Assembly (NCBI RefSeq): GCF_900112365.1
Contig: NZ_FOLQ01000022.1
Span: 1 to 64,000, forward strand
Source of the DNA: Spirosoma endophyticum
Lineage (GTDB): Bacteria; Bacteroidota; Bacteroidia; Cytophagales; Spirosomataceae
Direction of reading: 5' to 3'
DNA length: 64,000 nucleotides
Positions 24,742 through 33,255 of this stretch are shown here, one piece after another. Positions within the stretch are counted from its first letter, which is position 1; every line of letters begins with the position of its first letter. The notes beneath the pieces are model-generated. The model worked only from the letters and a program-made list of their open reading frames with translations. It had not been told where the DNA came from and made no database searches. Both the position numbers and the translations under genes were made by a program.

Positions 24742-25755
24742 TTAGTCAAGCAAATTTTTATACCCGGCATCTTTAGCCGGGGTAGGGCCGAGGTTAACTG
24801 GTTGAGCAGGGGCATCTAACTGAACCATCTTGAACTCCCCTTTATTGTAAGCCTCAAGCAAAGCCTCGCCTTTGTCCGACAGAATGCCATTCTGAATATC
24901 TACGCCGTTAATGAAGTCCATCGAAAGGTCCATGGCCCGCTTCATTTCGCCGAGTTTCATGCTCATATCGTCCTGAATGTATTCCATCGACTGGTCGAAG
25001 TAAAACTTCTTGTCAGGGTCGCCTTTGAAGATGCTAACCGCCGTTTTGAGCGCGTTCGAACTATCTTTAACGATCTGGTATTCAGTTTCTTTGAGCCGAA
25101 CTTTGATTTCGGTTTCCTTGATGATGTAGTCGGCGCTCTGGTTTACTTTTTCCATGAACGCCAGCACATTTTTCATGTTCCGCTGAAGGGGTAGCAACTT
25201 CTCGTTCATCTCCTGCAAACCCGCTCCTTCGATAGTGGCCAGTTGCGCTGTTTCGCGCATGCCGGGTTTGTCACTCAATGAATTCGCCTTGTTGGCTTCC
25301 GCAAATTTCTGCTTGATCGTCTCGTTGTTCTCGTTAATTTTTTTGTTCAGCTTCACCAACTGCCCGGCCAGAATATTGATCTGTCCCTGCATCTTCTCGC
25401 GCTTCTCTTTTAAATCCTGAATGTAGATTTTCATGATGGCGATGGGATTCAGTTGAATGACCGTGCCCGTAATGCTGCGCATCAATGTTTTAAACAGGAA
25501 GAAAACCGCCGTCCGAACATCTTTGCTCGTGAACAGGAAAATCAGTACGCCCAACGCACCCAGTAACAGCGCCAGTTCGAGAATATTCGACGTAGCACGG
25601 ATCAGAAATTCAACGATTCGGTTGAAGTAAACCAATCCCAGACCAGCCACCCCGGCCAGTGTGATCATACCTAGAATACCTTCGGGGCGGCTCCAGAACG
25701 AACGCTTCTCTACGTCCGTATTGCCGCCAAGTTGAGAAAAATCAGGTGTTGCCAT
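24742..25755 (-). CDS. Membrane protein with long cytoplasmic coiled coil, unknown function
   Basis: A 337-residue protein. Two to three hydrophobic helices lie near the N-terminus (ILGMITLAGVAGLGLVYF, about 28-45; LALLLGALGVLIFLFTS, about 61-78; then an amphipathic FFLFKTLMRSITGTVIQL). From residue 105 on it is a long charged helix with heptad-like spacing (YIQDLKEKREKMQGQINILAGQLVKLNKKINENNETIKQKF split over two heptad runs), continuing to about 250. A proline-rich tail (QLDAPAQPVNLGPTPAKD) precedes the end. The pattern of membrane-facing helix and long hairpin recalls PspA-like or cytoskeletal adaptor proteins, but no family signature is present. It lies in the middle of the four-gene cluster and is likely the membrane scaffold for its coiled-coil neighbour and the Ppx-like protein. 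Confidence 0.75.
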   Translation of the reverse strand: MATPDFSQLGGNTDVEKRSFWSRPEGILGMITLAGVAGLGLVYFNRIVEFLIRATSNILELALLLGALGVLIFLFTSKDVRTAVFFLFKTLMRSITGTVIQLNPIAIMKIYIQDLKEKREKMQGQINILAGQLVKLNKKINENNETIKQKFAEANKANSLSDKPGMRETAQLATIEGAGLQEMNEKLLPLQRNMKNVLAFMEKVNQSADYIIKETEIKVRLKETEYQIVKDSSNALKTAVSIFKGDPDKKFYFDQSMEYIQDDMSMKLGEMKRAMDLSMDFINGVDIQNGILSDKGEALLEAYNKGEFKMVQLDAPAQPVNLGPTPAKDAGYKNLLD

Positions 25756-25767
25756 TTAGTTTTAAGT

Positions 25768-25857
25768 TATAGGTTTTTGGGTATTCGGTTTACGGTTTTT
25801 GGTTGGCTGACACTTAGTTTCTTTCGCCGGTCCGCCAGCCAAAACCGAGAACCGAAC
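25768..25857. repeat. Palindromic repeat, TTTACGGTATTCGG family (copy 3)
   Basis: GGTATTCGGTTTACGG on the left and CAGCCAAAACCGAGAACCG on the right form a stem through TTTTTGGTTGGCTG. It fills the 104-bp gap between the first two genes of the four-gene cluster. Confidence 0.7.
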
Positions 25858-25859
25858 AC

Positions 25860-26591
25860 CTATTTCAAATACTGCGCCATTTTAGCAATGTCAGCTTTAA
25901 TTTGGTCGGTAAAGTGCGCAAACGTCGACTCGTAGTTTTTCTGATTCTGCGTGATTTTTGCACTTTGCTCGTTTACTTCGCCACCAATCGCCGTCAGTCG
26001 GTTTGTGTTAGCGTCAATCTGCTTCTGAATCTCGATCAACTGTTTGGCCAGGTTTTCATTTTCCATTTGCAGACGCTTTTGTTCTGTCTGCAGGCCGCCC
26101 ACCCGTTCGGCCAGGGCTGCTTCAACACTTTTGCCAAAGGCTGTCTGATCCTTATTCAGTACCGCAATGTATTGATTGGCTGTATTCGTCAACACACCTA
26201 TGTCGGCCGGACCGCCAAGCGCCTTAAAACTTGCCCAGGCCGCCTGATACTGCTTGTCTTCCGGCAGGCCAAGGTTGCTTAGGCTACGTAGTGTTTCGCG
26301 AAACTCGAAATAGTCGGGGCCGGGTGGATTGTTCTGCGCCAGCACATTCGCAAAATGCTCCGCGAACTTCGAATCCACAGCTCCCGACGGAGCCGAAGTA
26401 GGCACGTTACCGCCTGATGGCGATGCCGATGCTACCGTTGAGGGACCTGGATCGGTCGAGTTGGTGGCCGGTCTGGGTCCCGAAGCGGCTGAGGCAACGG
26501 GTGGCGTTCCGGTTGAAACGGTTCCGGTTTCTTCCTCTTTGACGAAGAAACCCAGGATTTTACGGCCTAGCGATTTATCTGGTTCTGGCAT
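25860..26591 (-). CDS. Soluble coiled-coil protein with low-complexity linker, unknown function
   Basis: A 243-residue protein starting MPEPDKSLGRKILGFFVKEEE, with no signal peptide or membrane helix. Residues about 24-75 are a Ser/Pro/Gly/Thr-rich linker. Residues 75-150 are a compact helical domain (DSKFAEHFANVLAQNNPPGPDYFEFRETL split across it, GLPEDKQYQAAWASFKALGG). Residues 150-243 form a coiled coil (LQTEQKRLQMENENLAKQL, IQKQIDANTNRLTAIGGEV). The ATG at 26591 is preferred over an upstream TTG. It begins the four-gene cluster with the membrane coiled-coil and Ppx-like genes and probably binds the membrane coiled-coil protein. I do not recognise a named family. Confidence 0.75.
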   Translation of the reverse strand: MPEPDKSLGRKILGFFVKEEETGTVSTGTPPVASAASGPRPATNSTDPGPSTVASASPSGGNVPTSAPSGAVDSKFAEHFANVLAQNNPPGPDYFEFRETLRSLSNLGLPEDKQYQAAWASFKALGGPADIGVLTNTANQYIAVLNKDQTAFGKSVEAALAERVGGLQTEQKRLQMENENLAKQLIEIQKQIDANTNRLTAIGGEVNEQSAKITQNQKNYESTFAHFTDQIKADIAKMAQYLK

Positions 26592-26740
26592 AAAGGTCTG
26601 TCGTTTCGGGAGCGCCCGTTCGATCAAAAGATTAAGCAATGTTAAGGGGTTCAGGCCAATCCCGCAATATGAGATTTGGCCGAACGGTTACGGGACTTGA
26701 CAAATTGCCACAGGGCGTGCCGAATGTTAGGACCATATCC

Positions 26741-27397
26741 CTATTTCAACCTATCCTCCATCCGGTCTCTGAATTTTTCCACCTTAGGTTTCGAAACAAG
26801 CGTAATATACATATTGTACTTGTTGTGGCGATAATAATCCTGGTGATAGACCTCCGCAGGAAAGAATGCCTTAAACGATTCCACCTGAGTGACAATGGGT
26901 GCTTTATGATTCGCCTGATCGCGCCGGATGGCCCCTTCAATACGTGTTTTTTCGTCAGGAGTCCTATAAAAAGCAACGGATCGATAATGTTTACCAATGT
27001 CGGGGCCTTGTTTGTTCAACTGAGTAGCGTCGTGACCGGCAAAAAAAGCATCCATTAGTACGTCGTAAGAAATCACCTTTGGGTCATAGTAGATTTGTAC
27101 GGCTTCGGCATGCCCCGTCTGATCTGTACCGACCTGCTCGTAGGTTGGGTAGTCGAGATCACCACCGGCATAGCCAGACACGGCTTCCCGAACACCCCTG
27201 AGTGATTTCATTTCTTCCTGCACAGCCCAGAAACAACCCCCAGCTACCGTAGCCACGGCCTCCCCGGAACGTAGCGTCGGTAATTTAGCCGGATTAATGT
27301 CGATAACGTTGCTGGTTTTATCGGCTGGTTGCTGATTGCAACCTACCAACAGCCCGACTAAAAATACCTGAAAGACGAAATGAACAACTGATTTCAT
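26741..27397 (-). CDS. msrA: Peptide methionine sulfoxide reductase MsrA, lipoprotein
   Basis: A 218-residue MsrA that reduces the S form of methionine sulfoxide in proteins. The lipobox LVGC gives a lipidated Cys20, so this copy acts in the periplasm or on the envelope. The catalytic motif GGCFWAVQEEM has the nucleophile at C55. The conserved GYAGGDLDYPTYEQVGT and GHAEAVQIYYDPKVISYDVL segments follow, with HYRSVAFYRT further on and YHQDYYRHNKYN near the C-terminus. The ATG at 27397 directly opens the lipoprotein signal, whereas a GTG nine codons earlier does not. It is divergent from miaE and about 150 bp from the start of the coiled-coil gene downstream. Confidence 0.95.
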   Translation of the reverse strand: MKSVVHFVFQVFLVGLLVGCNQQPADKTSNVIDINPAKLPTLRSGEAVATVAGGCFWAVQEEMKSLRGVREAVSGYAGGDLDYPTYEQVGTDQTGHAEAVQIYYDPKVISYDVLMDAFFAGHDATQLNKQGPDIGKHYRSVAFYRTPDEKTRIEGAIRRDQANHKAPIVTQVESFKAFFPAEVYHQDYYRHNKYNMYITLVSKPKVEKFRDRMEDRLK

Positions 27398-27457
27398 AAG
27401 GCTATCGCTACGTTCGAATAACACAAAACCAGCCCGGTAGGTTATCGCGCATATCGC

Positions 27458-27465
27458 TAACTTTG
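27458..27465 (+). promoter_or_regulatory. -7 box of the miaE promoter
   Basis: TAACTTTG matches TAnnTTTG and lies 42 bp before the miaE start codon. I see no clean TTG at the -33 distance, so this is a partial match. Confidence 0.45.
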
Positions 27466-27507
27466 CTTTACTTACAACAACTGACTATCGACTTACGACT
27501 GTAATCT

Positions 27508-28104
27508 ATGTCGCTCACGACCTTAGGACTTGAACTGCCTACCGACCCACGTTGGGTTAACATCGCCGAAATGAACATCGGTGAAATTCTGATCGATCAT
27601 GCCTGGTGCGAACAGAAAGCCGCATCGTCGTGTATCTCGCTTATTGTCATGTACACCGACAATGTGAAACTGGTAGAAACATTGACGCCCATCGTGACCG
27701 AAGAGTGGGGACATTTCCAGCGTGTACTCAAAGAGCTTAATAAACGGAATATTCCGCTGGGGCGTCAGCGAAAAGATGACTATGTAAATCAACTCCGCAC
27801 CCGAATTCGCCGGACGAGTGGCGATCAGCAGGGGCAGATGATGGACAACCTGCTGATCAACGCCCTCGTCGAAGCCCGAAGTTGCGAACGTTTTAAACTT
27901 CTTTCGGAACATCTGGCCGACGAAAGCTTACAGAAATTCTATCGGGAGTTAATGGTTTCGGAAGCAGGCCATTATCGCACCTTCATCGAGTTGGCCGAGA
28001 CCTATTTGCCCGCCGAGCGCGTCCGGATACGCTGGAAAGAATTCCTGTCCATAGAAGCCGACATCATGGCCAATCTGGAGGTACGTAGCGACCGGATGCA
28101 TTAG
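27508..28104 (+). CDS. miaE: tRNA 2-methylthio-N6-isopentenyladenosine hydroxylase
   Basis: A 198-residue non-haem di-iron hydroxylase of the MiaE family, which hydroxylates the isopentenyl group of ms2i6A37 in tRNAs. The four-helix bundle carries the ligands: Glu in NIGEILIDHAWCEQKAA (first helix, E25/E36 area), EEWGHFQRVL, the NALVEARSCERF helix and EAGHYRTFIELA. Length and order match the family. The gene has its own promoter-like box and ends in a palindromic repeat (28107-28178). It is divergent from msrA; both relate to oxygen chemistry, but a regulatory link is not shown. Confidence 0.92.
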   Translation: MSLTTLGLELPTDPRWVNIAEMNIGEILIDHAWCEQKAASSCISLIVMYTDNVKLVETLTPIVTEEWGHFQRVLKELNKRNIPLGRQRKDDYVNQLRTRIRRTSGDQQGQMMDNLLINALVEARSCERFKLLSEHLADESLQKFYRELMVSEAGHYRTFIELAETYLPAERVRIRWKEFLSIEADIMANLEVRSDRMH

Positions 28105-28106
28105 TC

Positions 28107-28178
28107 TTACATTACCAGGATTGACAGAATAAAGCAGGGTTAGCCACCAGATACATCCTGTGAATCCTGGTAATGTAA
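28107..28178. repeat. Palindromic repeat, CAGGATTTACAG family (copy 1)
   Basis: Arms of 21 bp, TTACATTACCAGGATTGACA(G) and its near-complement (one mismatched pair), begin 3 bp after the miaE stop. Words match the repeat at 40701-40790. Confidence 0.85.
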
Positions 28179-28308
28179 AAGTGGCATAGAAATATAATAT
28201 TGAAGGGCATACGTCTCCTACAGTCTGGTCTACTATTCGTACCGTAGTGGAATTGAAATGCTGTTGCCTGAGTTTTGTTATATTACATCTGTTTGTTGGT
28301 AATGGTAG

Positions 28309-29424
28309 TTAGTTTAAATCTTTCTCTGGGGTAAATCGTCGGCCAGCGTAGTAGGAATGTTTTTTATCCGCAGCATCCCGATCGGCTTCGTTACGGACGA
28401 GTGCAAACGAAGCCAGGTCCGCTCCGTTCAACACGTTTCCGTTGTAGTAAACACGTTTATCATCTTTGGCGTATCCGGATTCAAGAACTGTGAAGGATGT
28501 TATATCAGCTTCTTCAATGCGGCTGCCTTTATGAAAAACGGCTTTATTGTCCCAAGCATAGTTATCTGATACTAATTTAAACGACGCTTTATCGGCCTCT
28601 CTGATCCATTTCTCCTGGAAATAAAGGTGCGTGCTGTCGGAGGCATAATCAATGGTCGACTCATCCCATTGTTTAAACGTGGCTGGGTCAGCCGCTTCTA
28701 CTACGTTATGTTTATAAAAAGCGTGGTCTTTATCCAGCGCATAGTACATACCAGCGGTGGTAAACTTGTTTGGATCAGCCTCATGAATGACGCGAATGCC
28801 CGAGGCTGACTTTCCAGCCGGCGTATCCAGCCTGGTCCAGGAGTAATAAACGGCTTGCTGATCCCTAGAAAAATTTCTGCTTAACACCGCAAAGGAACTG
28901 CCGTTGCTGCCAGGGATTGGCTTAAACTCAAAATAGCCCACCTGCTTATCTTTCCCAAATCCGTAATCGAGGGGTTCAAAGGAGGCCACGTCGTTCACGG
29001 CAAAGCCTGAATCTTTATAGTAACAACGAAACTTATCTTTCGCATACTCATTGCGAATAGCTACAAAAGAGCCCACATCGGCCGTAGGAATCGAAATGAT
29101 CTTATCCTTTCGGGTCGTATTGAACAACTGAAAGTCAATGTAATTATCACAATAAAAAACGGTTGCCCGGTCTTTGCCAAAATGGTCATCGAGCGCCGTA
29201 AAACTGGCCCCATTTGCGCCATCAATAGATAGTCCCCGATAATACGCCCTACGTTTATCTTTGGCAAAAACGTCATTCAGGGCCACGAACGTAGCCTCGT
29301 CTGCTTCATTGATAAGATTGTCTTTATAGTAGACGGAGCCATTTTTCGTCTGATAACCGGAATTTTTACAGGACGTCAGCCATCCCAGTTCAAGAAGAGA
29401 AAACAGAAAGGGGAGAAATTTCAT
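28309..29424 (-). CDS. DKNYY-repeat lipoprotein
   Basis: A 371-residue lipoprotein; the signal ends in WLTSCK with the lipidated Cys at residue 19. The mature protein is built of about ten repeats of roughly 30 residues with the pattern FAKDKxxxYYxxxxIxxADxxSFxxL: KDKRRAYYRG, KDRATVFYCDN, KDKFRCYYKD, KDKQVGYFEF and later KDDKRVYYNG. This is the DKNYY family, found in surface proteins of many Bacteroidota, with no assigned enzymatic role; the repeat probably makes an extended beta scaffold. A 58-bp gap separates its start from the end of the DUF3828-like gene on the same strand, so the two may be co-transcribed. Confidence 0.88.
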   Translation of the reverse strand: MKFLPFLFSLLELGWLTSCKNSGYQTKNGSVYYKDNLINEADEATFVALNDVFAKDKRRAYYRGLSIDGANGASFTALDDHFGKDRATVFYCDNYIDFQLFNTTRKDKIISIPTADVGSFVAIRNEYAKDKFRCYYKDSGFAVNDVASFEPLDYGFGKDKQVGYFEFKPIPGSNGSSFAVLSRNFSRDQQAVYYSWTRLDTPAGKSASGIRVIHEADPNKFTTAGMYYALDKDHAFYKHNVVEAADPATFKQWDESTIDYASDSTHLYFQEKWIREADKASFKLVSDNYAWDNKAVFHKGSRIEEADITSFTVLESGYAKDDKRVYYNGNVLNGADLASFALVRNEADRDAADKKHSYYAGRRFTPEKDLN

Positions 29425-29481
29425 GGTTCACAAATAGCTGAGATGGCGGACAGAATTGATGAAGACTAATTTTCCTGCCAT

Positions 29482-30066
29482 TTATTCCTGGCTGATATTC
29501 AGGATTTCGTTGATCAGCCAGCCATTACCACTACGTATCAATCGGAATTGGTAGGCGTCAAATAAGGTAAATGTTACTGTTGCCCGGTTTTTTACGATCG
29601 TTACGGTGTCAATTTTTAGCGATTTCAGGGAAGCCAGCATCATGTCGACATCCTGCGTAAGAAGCACCAGATCATAGTCAAATCCGGTGGGTGGACCTTC
29701 GATCTGGGGGATTTTTTGAAAGCCTTCATTACGTTGCCTGAAAAATATCCGCCATTCATTCAGGTAGGCATCGGTCAGGAGATGGCTGCTTTTAAGATAA
29801 GCCAGGTAGCGTTCTCCATTTGGTAAATTAACCGAATAAGGCTTCCCCGCTTTTTGATTGACTAACGAAATGCGGCTGGCTACCTGAATGTGAGTTTTAT
29901 ACCAGACCAGGAACGTAATGACGGTTTGCCTGGCCTGGACAGGGTCATTGGGGGCCACAATAGCCATGTCAGCACAGGGCCGGGCACGTAGCAGATCCTT
30001 GCGGTGATCGGCTGGCGCGATGAAACTTATCAACGCTAAGGTTACGGTTATACCTGTAGATTTCAT
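29482..30066 (-). CDS. DUF3828-like exported protein
   Basis: A 194-residue exported protein: MKSTGITVTLALISFIAPA is a short signal peptide. The mature part has the DUF3828 layout: QTVITFLVWYKTHIQ followed by YLAYLKSSHLLTDAYLNEWRIFF, then DYDLVLLTQDVD, and a cystatin or NTF2-like beta sheet (TVTIVKNRATVTFTLFDAYQFRLIRSGNGWLINEI). The function of this family is unknown; related folds are used as immunity or binding domains. The ATG at 30066 is preferred to a TTG 21 codons earlier, which would add a hydrophilic leader before the signal peptide. A TAnnTTTG-like box on the minus strand (30174-30181) lies about 110 bp upstream. Confidence 0.65.
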   Translation of the reverse strand: MKSTGITVTLALISFIAPADHRKDLLRARPCADMAIVAPNDPVQARQTVITFLVWYKTHIQVASRISLVNQKAGKPYSVNLPNGERYLAYLKSSHLLTDAYLNEWRIFFRQRNEGFQKIPQIEGPPTGFDYDLVLLTQDVDMMLASLKSLKIDTVTIVKNRATVTFTLFDAYQFRLIRSGNGWLINEILNISQE

Positions 30067-30298
30067 TCGTTGGACTGTTTTGTGGAGTAGGGCAGACTGC
30101 CACGTAGCAGACAAGCAATTTGTTGCCATGTAGCAGAAGGCAAACGAGTGTATTCATACGCTAACTTGCCCGACAAAAGTAGGTATGTCGCTATCGATCC
30201 GTTAGGGGTGATTAACAACGGGATGCTCTGAAGTAACAGCAGGCAACTTTGCCTGTATACTTAGCAGCCATATAAGTACGTTGCGCAGATACTAAGGC

Positions 30299-31840
30299 TC
30301 AGGCCAATACTTTCTGGCGGGTTTCTACCCAGACCGTAGCCATAAGGGCACTCAACCAGGCCAGCCCTGTGCAGCCCCACATCACAAGCTGAAATGTGTG
30401 CAGAAAGGCCAGCTTGATGGTTTTTTGCAGTTCGATTCGATGGGTAAACGTAACGCCCTCCGGCACGCTGATGCCACCTAGTTGATCGGCCTCGGCGCGC
30501 AAAGCCGAAACAACGGAAGGTGTGAGATGTAACGGTTTAATGAATTCGATCAATTCATAACGGAAACTGACAATGGCTACTGAACCCGCTATCGCCAGAA
30601 ATAACACACCAGCCGTTCGGGAAACCGCATTGTTGATGCCCGATGCGGTGCCCGCGTAGTGCGTGGAAACCGAACTCATCACCGCGTTGGTCAGCGGTAC
30701 GACGGTAAAGATCAGACCTATTCCAAAGAGTAACAGACCTGGCAGAAAGGTGAACCAGTAATGACTCGGACCAGGCGTAAGGCCAATAAACGATAACCAC
30801 AGAAAAGCAAAACCAACAATAATAGGCCCGATGATCAACGGGAGTCGGGGACCATGCCGGTCTGAAAAACCTCCCGCCCACCGGGAGAATAAAATCAGGG
30901 GTAAAGGCAACGCAATAAAGGCCATACCCGCCAGAGCGGGTCGGTACCCCTGAATTTGTACCAGATTGAGCGTCAGGAAAAAAGAGGCTGTACTTAAGGC
31001 CCCATATAAGAGCAGTGTGAGCAAGTTGGTCCCGGTGAATGTTCGGGAGGCAAATAAATGGAGGGGTACCAGGGGTGCTTTCTGATGGGTTTCTACCCAG
31101 ACAAATGCACCTAAACTAGCGAGCCCTCCAACCAGCGAACCGTAGACAGCCGGGTTTGCGGGGCCCAGCGACGACCACATAGTGAAACTGTACGTCAGAC
31201 CCGCCAGTCCCAAGGACGACAGCAGGCTTCCCCAGTAGTCGATGGGCCCGGTGTCCGATTCGTCACGGGTTTCAGGCACTTTAACATAAATAATGGCAAA
31301 AGATGCCAGGCCAAGCGGTAGGTTCAATAAGAAGATATATCGCCACATGCCGGCGTCGGCCAGTAAACCGCCGAGCAAGGGGCCTGCCACCCCCGTGAAA
31401 GCACCTGCTGCCGACCACGTACCAATCGCTTTTCCTCGTTTTTTACCCTCAAATAAAGCACTGATAATGGCCAGACTGCCCGGAATCATGAGAGCGCCAC
31501 CCATACCCTGCAAAATACGCGTGGCAATTAGCCATTCGATAGAAGAAGCCGCTCCACAAGCCGCCGAAGCGACTACAAACAGGGCAATCCCCGTCATCAT
31601 GATTTTCTTGCGCCCCAACTGGTCGCCCAAAGCACCGCCCATCAAAATCAGGGAAGCCAGCATTAAGGCGTAGGCATTGACAACCCATACCAATTGGGTC
31701 GCATTGGCTTTCAGACTTTGCTGGATGACGGGCAACGCTACGTTGAGGGCAGAGGCATCGATAGAGGCCATACTGGAGGCCAGAATCGTAGCTGTCAGTA
31801 CCCAGTTGCCTGCGTTGGTAGTGGTAAGCTTAACCGCCAT
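30299..31840 (-). CDS. DHA2-family MFS multidrug exporter (EmrB/QacA type)
   Basis: A 513-residue major facilitator protein with 14 predicted membrane helices. It shows the DHA2 features: the first helix motif ASSMASIDASALNVALPVI, motif A LGDQLGRKKIM between helices 2 and 3, and the antiporter motif C region SAAGAFTGVAGPLLGGLLAD in helix 5. FSDRHGPRLPL lies in the second half. Members exchange protons for toxic cations, dyes or drugs across the inner membrane. It lacks an adjacent HlyD-type adaptor or TetR regulator, so it probably works alone. The N-terminus MAVKLTTTNAGNWVLTATIL is typical and supports the start. Confidence 0.93.
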   Translation of the reverse strand: MAVKLTTTNAGNWVLTATILASSMASIDASALNVALPVIQQSLKANATQLVWVVNAYALMLASLILMGGALGDQLGRKKIMMTGIALFVVASAACGAASSIEWLIATRILQGMGGALMIPGSLAIISALFEGKKRGKAIGTWSAAGAFTGVAGPLLGGLLADAGMWRYIFLLNLPLGLASFAIIYVKVPETRDESDTGPIDYWGSLLSSLGLAGLTYSFTMWSSLGPANPAVYGSLVGGLASLGAFVWVETHQKAPLVPLHLFASRTFTGTNLLTLLLYGALSTASFFLTLNLVQIQGYRPALAGMAFIALPLPLILFSRWAGGFSDRHGPRLPLIIGPIIVGFAFLWLSFIGLTPGPSHYWFTFLPGLLLFGIGLIFTVVPLTNAVMSSVSTHYAGTASGINNAVSRTAGVLFLAIAGSVAIVSFRYELIEFIKPLHLTPSVVSALRAEADQLGGISVPEGVTFTHRIELQKTIKLAFLHTFQLVMWGCTGLAWLSALMATVWVETRQKVLA

Positions 31841-32111
31841 AGTTGGTCAATGATCCAGTATTTTCCTGCTTAACAATTGATACGAGCAACTTGCATGGAT
31901 CGTATACCCGGACGTTACGGAGCTGTACTATCAGACAGGCGATTAGTGGGGTAGCCGCGTAAATGAACAACCGCGTCTGTGACGTTGACGGTTGAACGGA
32001 ATCTTATCCGACTATGGTACTTCGGTGGAATTGGTAGGCAAGCGCGACCAGACATGGCTCATTAGCAACAATTTGATGAATTTGTCGGTTACTTGAGCGG
32101 TCATTAACGCT

Positions 32112-33095
32112 ATGAGTTGCCCGATAAATTTTGTACTAAGATTAGTCATTTTGTGTTGCTTTACCTATTGTGGTTATAGTCAACAGCATCCATATGAGCT
32201 AAAAGTTACATCCGAAAATGATAATTACTGCCTGCAGTTTCATGACGGATATTACACAAATGGGTTGTTTTTAACCCTGAACTACCTGCCCAACCGATTA
32301 AATAAACGTATCACCGACGCCAATAAGCTCACTAAAATTACGTCCTCTTATCAACTGGGACAACTGATCTTCACGCCCGGTTCTATTGGTCCCGCCATCA
32401 CGGTTGATCTGATTGACAGACCGTTTGCGGGCTATCTGTTCGCTGAAAAGGGCATGACATTCTTTTACAAAAAAGGGCATGTACTGAAAACTTCAGTAGC
32501 CGTGGGTGTGGTCGGGAAAGATGCGCTGGCTGAGCAATCACAGCTCTTTATCCATAGAACCTTCGATCTGATCAAGCCCAAAGGCTGGAATTATCAGGTT
32601 AAAAATGAGATAGGCGTCAATCTACAGGGGCAGTACTGGCATGAACTTATTCCCGACTCCTGGCGCAAAACCTGGCTCAATGTTCACGCTACGTCTCAGG
32701 TAACAATTGGAAACACGTTCACCAATGCCTCCGCAGGATTTCTGTTTCAGGTGGGCCGTTTTGCCCGACCCGACCAATCGTCTTTATTTAATGCCCGCAT
32801 TGACCGGGTTCAGGCACCTACCCAAAAAACGACGGAATTGTATGGCTTCTTTCATCCATCCTACCAATATCAATTGTATAATGCCACGGTAGAGGGCGGT
32901 CTTTTCAGTTCTAATGCAGGGGCCATTTTGTCTCCTCTCAGGCATTGGGGATATAGGAATGATATTGGGTTTGTCTTTTCGCAGGCCCGATGGACGCTCC
33001 AGGTGGTGTATTCATTCAAACAGCGGGAAACCGCACGGATGAGGCAGAATGAACAATACGTTGGCCTGACAACGGCATACCGTTTTGGTCAGTAA
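32112..33095 (+). CDS. LpxR-like outer-membrane lipid A deacylase (DUF2219)
   Basis: A 327-residue outer-membrane barrel protein with a signal peptide (residues 1-23). The family hallmark lies near the mature N-terminus: TSENDNYCLQFHDGYYTNGLFLTLNYLP, corresponding to the Asn-Asp and YTNG residues of LpxR. PFAGYLFAEKG and the central WHELIPDSWRKTWLNVHATSQ also fit the family. LpxR removes the 3' acyloxyacyl chain of lipid A in Salmonella and Helicobacter; a role in remodelling surface lipid A is inferred here. The protein ends with an aromatic pattern typical of barrels (TTAYRFGQ). It stands alone between the MFS exporter and the AddB-like gene. Confidence 0.82.
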   Translation: MSCPINFVLRLVILCCFTYCGYSQQHPYELKVTSENDNYCLQFHDGYYTNGLFLTLNYLPNRLNKRITDANKLTKITSSYQLGQLIFTPGSIGPAITVDLIDRPFAGYLFAEKGMTFFYKKGHVLKTSVAVGVVGKDALAEQSQLFIHRTFDLIKPKGWNYQVKNEIGVNLQGQYWHELIPDSWRKTWLNVHATSQVTIGNTFTNASAGFLFQVGRFARPDQSSLFNARIDRVQAPTQKTTELYGFFHPSYQYQLYNATVEGGLFSSNAGAILSPLRHWGYRNDIGFVFSQARWTLQVVYSFKQRETARMRQNEQYVGLTTAYRFGQ

Positions 33096-33255
33096 GCGCA
33101 TTACTATGCCCGAATCGTCTATCCGTAACGTAGTGGCATCTATAGCCAGGTCGATAGCCTGCCAAATCAACTAGATTACTGAATTTATCTGACCATTTAG
33201 CGAATACTCGCTGACTGGTCAGTTATCTTTACTGTACGACTAACAACAACGACTA

